From positions 62,001 through 126,000 of the forward strand of contig NZ_FWFV01000007.1 of NCBI RefSeq assembly GCF_900172315.1: a DNA stretch of 64,000 nt, in the 5' to 3' direction. Below, piece by piece: positions 62,299 to 64,000 of the stretch (positions are counted from its first letter, which is position 1; the number at the start of each line of letters is the position of its first letter). This stretch comes from Palleronia marisminoris (lineage in GTDB: Bacteria; Pseudomonadota; Alphaproteobacteria; Rhodobacterales; Rhodobacteraceae). A model generated the notes under the pieces. That model saw only the letters and a list, made by a program, of their open reading frames with translations. It had not been told where the DNA came from and made no database searches. The position numbers and the translations under genes were made by a program.

Positions 62299-62486
62299 TA
62301 CGCGCCGAGCACGAGATCCACCGCCGTCGCCGGTCGCGGAATGTGGGGATGCTGGTCGTCCTCATCGGGCTCATCTGCGTCGTCTTCGGTCTGACGATGG
62401 TGAAGGTGAAGCAGCTCGGCGCCGCGCAAAGTTTCGATCATGTGGTGCGACCCGAGCTTCTCCCCGGCGAAGAGGCACCGCAGTGA
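62295..62486 (+). CDS. Small membrane protein of the cta operon (CoxF-like)
   Basis: A 63-residue protein with a basic N-terminus (IRAEHEIHRRRRSRN) and one membrane helix (GMLVVLIGLICVVFGLTMV). It lies between ctaB and ctaG with overlaps on both sides (ATGA before, TGATG after). A small protein in this position is usual in Rhodobacteraceae and Paracoccus cta operons; its role, presumably in oxidase assembly, is not settled. Too little sequence is available for more. Confidence 0.75.
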   Translation: MIRAEHEIHRRRRSRNVGMLVVLIGLICVVFGLTMVKVKQLGAAQSFDHVVRPELLPGEEAPQ

Positions 62487-63043
62487 TGGACGGCAAGACC
62501 AAAACCCTTTTCGGGACGGTCGGCGTGATCGTCTTCATGGGCGCGATGGCCTGGGCGTCGGTGCCCCTTTACTCGCTGTTCTGCCGCGTCACGGGCTACG
62601 GGGGTACGACGAACACCGCCGAGGCTGGCTCGGACGAGGTTCTCGACCGCACGATCTCCGTGCGCTTCGATGCCACGCTCGAAAAGGACATGCCGTGGGA
62701 GTTCAAGCCCGTCGAACGCGAGATGGAAATCCGCATCGGCGAGACCGGGCTGGCCTTCTACGAGGCCTACAACCCCACGGATAAGCCGATCGCGGGGCAG
62801 GCCAGCTACAACGTCGCGCCGTTCTACGCGGGCCAGTTCTTTTCCAAGATCGATTGCTTCTGCTTCACCGAGCAGGTGCTGCAACCCGGTGAGCGCGTGC
62901 AGATGCCGGTGTCGTTCTTCGTCGATCCCGCCATCGTCGACCACCGCGATGCGAAATACGTGAAGCACATCACGCTTTCCTATACATTCTACGAGATCGA
63001 CCTGCCCGAAGAAGAACGGCAGGCGAGCCTCACGAGCAACTGA
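62486..63043 (+). CDS. ctaG: Cytochrome c oxidase assembly protein CtaG/Cox11
   Basis: A 185-residue copper chaperone that delivers CuB to subunit I. One N-terminal membrane helix ([26 protein letters not shown]) is followed by a periplasmic domain with the copper motif [13 protein letters not shown]. The start ATG at 62486 shares one base with the preceding stop; a GTG just before it is in frame. The length is typical. Confidence 0.94.
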   Translation: MDGKTKTLFGTVGVIVFMGAMAWASVPLYSLFCRVTGYGGTTNTAEAGSDEVLDRTISVRFDATLEKDMPWEFKPVEREMEIRIGETGLAFYEAYNPTDKPIAGQASYNVAPFYAGQFFSKIDCFCFTEQVLQPGERVQMPVSFFVDPAIVDHRDAKYVKHITLSYTFYEIDLPEEERQASLTSN

Positions 63044-63056
63044 GCCGAGGGACGCC

Positions 63057-63848
63057 ATGGCGCACGAAAAAGACCACGACTACCACATCCTGCAACCGTC
63101 GCTGCATCCCTTCGTCGCGGCTGTCGGAGCCTTCGTCATGCTCTTCGGCGCGGTCATGTGGATGCACGGGATCACGCCCTTCATGTTCGCGATCGGGCTC
63201 GTGATCGTTCTGTATTCGATGTTCGCGTGGTGGAAGGACGTCGTGACGGAATCGAATGTCGGCGACCACACGCCCGTGGTCCGCATCGGCCTGCGCTACG
63301 GCTTCATCCTGTTCATCATGTCCGAGGTCATGTTCTTCTCGGCGTGGTTCTGGTCGTTCTTCAAGCACGCCCTCTACCCGATGCAGACGTTCAGCGAGGG
63401 CCAGTGGCCGCCCCCCGCGATCGAGACCTTCGATCCGTGGCACCTGCCGCTGATCAACACGCTGATCCTGCTGTGCTCGGGTGCGGCGGCGACATGGGCG
63501 CACCACGCGCTGGTCCACGAGAACAACCGCAAGGACATGGCGAACGGCATCATCATCGCGGTTCTGCTGGGACTCGTCTTCTCGTTCTTCCAGGCCTACG
63601 AATACAGCCACGCCGCCTTCGGCTTCGCCGGGAACATCTACGGCGCCAACTTCTTCATGGCGACCGGCTTCCACGGCGCGCACGTGATCATCGGGACGAT
63701 CTTCCTGTTCGTCTGCTACCTCCGGGTCCGGGCCGGGCACTTCACGCCTGACCACCACACCGGGTTCGAGGCGGCCGCCTGGTATTGGCACTTCGTCGAT
63801 GTGGTGTGGCTGTTCCTCTTCGCGTCGATCTACATCTGGGGGTCCTGA
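63057..63848 (+). CDS. ctaE: Cytochrome c oxidase subunit III
   Basis: A 263-residue membrane subunit with seven helices. Conserved features are [58 protein letters not shown] and [23 protein letters not shown] at the C-terminus, all diagnostic. It stabilises subunit I during turnover. It follows ctaG by 13 bases and a hairpin terminator follows. Confidence 0.97.
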   Translation: MAHEKDHDYHILQPSLHPFVAAVGAFVMLFGAVMWMHGITPFMFAIGLVIVLYSMFAWWKDVVTESNVGDHTPVVRIGLRYGFILFIMSEVMFFSAWFWSFFKHALYPMQTFSEGQWPPPAIETFDPWHLPLINTLILLCSGAAATWAHHALVHENNRKDMANGIIIAVLLGLVFSFFQAYEYSHAAFGFAGNIYGANFFMATGFHGAHVIIGTIFLFVCYLRVRAGHFTPDHHTGFEAAAWYWHFVDVVWLFLFASIYIWGS

Positions 63849-63874
63849 CGCCTCATCCGAGGACAGGACGAAAG

Positions 63875-63900
63875 GAGCGGCAGGAACCCTGCCGCTCTTT
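63875..63900 (+). terminator. Terminator between ctaE and the SURF1 gene
   Basis: GAGCGGCAGG (63875-63884) pairs perfectly with CCTGCCGCTC (63888-63897) around AAC, followed by TTTG. The T-run is short, so read-through into the next gene is likely. Confidence 0.7.
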
Positions 63901-63917
63901 GACGTTGAGGGATTGTC

Positions 63918-64000
63918 ATGCGCTGGATCGGACTTGCGTTCATCGGCCTCGGCGGGCTGGCCGTGCTTCTTGCCCTGGGGTTCTGGCAGGTGAGCCGCCT
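63918..64000 (+). CDS. SURF1 family oxidase assembly protein, N-terminal fragment
   Basis: Only the first 27 codons are inside the window. They encode MRWIGLAFIGLGGLAVL and LALGFWQVSRL, an N-terminal membrane helix ending in the GxWQxxRL motif that is typical of SURF1. GAGGGA lies six bases upstream of the ATG. Its place after ctaE supports the call. It would help haem insertion into subunit I. Confidence 0.75.
   Translation, partial: MRWIGLAFIGLGGLAVLLALGFWQVSR

Overview
The window is G+C-rich, densely packed chromosomal DNA from an alphaproteobacterium, most probably a member of the Rhodobacteraceae (Roseobacter/Rhodobacter group). The grounds are the gene neighbourhoods: cdd-deoA-deoB-add-upp, ruvCAB-ybgC, tolQRAB-pal-cpoB-tilS-ftsH, a Tad/Flp pilus cluster with short Flp pilins, a DUF1217 flagellar-type protein, and the ctaC-ctaB-ctaG-ctaE oxidase operon. 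No rRNA, tRNA, CRISPR array, integrase or complete insertion sequence was seen. Almost everything is core genome. I did not find a convincing new multi-gene system; the less ordinary items are single genes and regulatory sites.

Layout. 0-1.4 kb: start of a malic enzyme and two DUF3072 genes (minus). 1.4-5.9 kb: a five-gene nucleoside salvage operon in which each junction is a 4-base overlap and three start codons (GTG, ATG, TTG) are used. 6-7.6 kb: a secreted protein convergent with a degenerate M48-like membrane protein. 7.7-12.3 kb: a fatty-acid beta-oxidation operon (thiolase, small NTF2-like protein, FadJ) with an upstream GST. 12.4-17.1 kb: prmA, a DUF1127 gene, ruvCAB, an uncharacterised conserved gene and ybgC. 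17.1-25.5 kb: a mixed segment (DUF3429, an AT-rich orphan membrane protein, parE, an epimerase, an AI-2E-type transporter, ycjF, ycjX) lying between ybgC and tolQ, genes that are usually neighbours. 25.7-34.2 kb: tolQRAB-pal-cpoB-tilS-ftsH, followed by a candidate 24-residue membrane peptide. 34.4-38.3 kb: pdeM and an Lhr-type helicase (the 'ligase-associated' DNA repair pair, here without ligase) and a small SDR. 38.3-50.2 kb: a long minus-strand Tad pilus cluster, from two Flp pilins through CpaB, CpaC, an OmpA-type protein, CpaE, CpaF, TadB, TadC and two TPR proteins to the prepilin peptidase CpaA and an AAA+ ATPase; a lytic transglycosylase is divergent from the pilins. 51.5-60.1 kb: scoAB, a four-repeat DUF1217 protein, topA, dprA and tldD. 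60.4 kb to the end: ctaC, ctaB, a 63-residue membrane protein, ctaG, ctaE and the start of a SURF1 gene.

How the parts work together. The salvage operon deaminates and phosphorolyses nucleosides and feeds uracil to UMP. The tol operon couples the inner membrane, peptidoglycan and outer membrane during division. The tad cluster encodes a nearly complete pilus machine but no TadE/F/G minor pilins. The cta operon supplies oxidase subunits II and III, haem O synthase and copper delivery; subunit I must be elsewhere. Sequences resembling CtrA boxes lie upstream of dprA and of the DUF1217 gene, and an RpoH-like promoter overlaps the tilS stop upstream of ftsH. These sites, a C10 tract in the start of dprA and the AT-rich gene overlapping the end of parE are the points most worth a second look.
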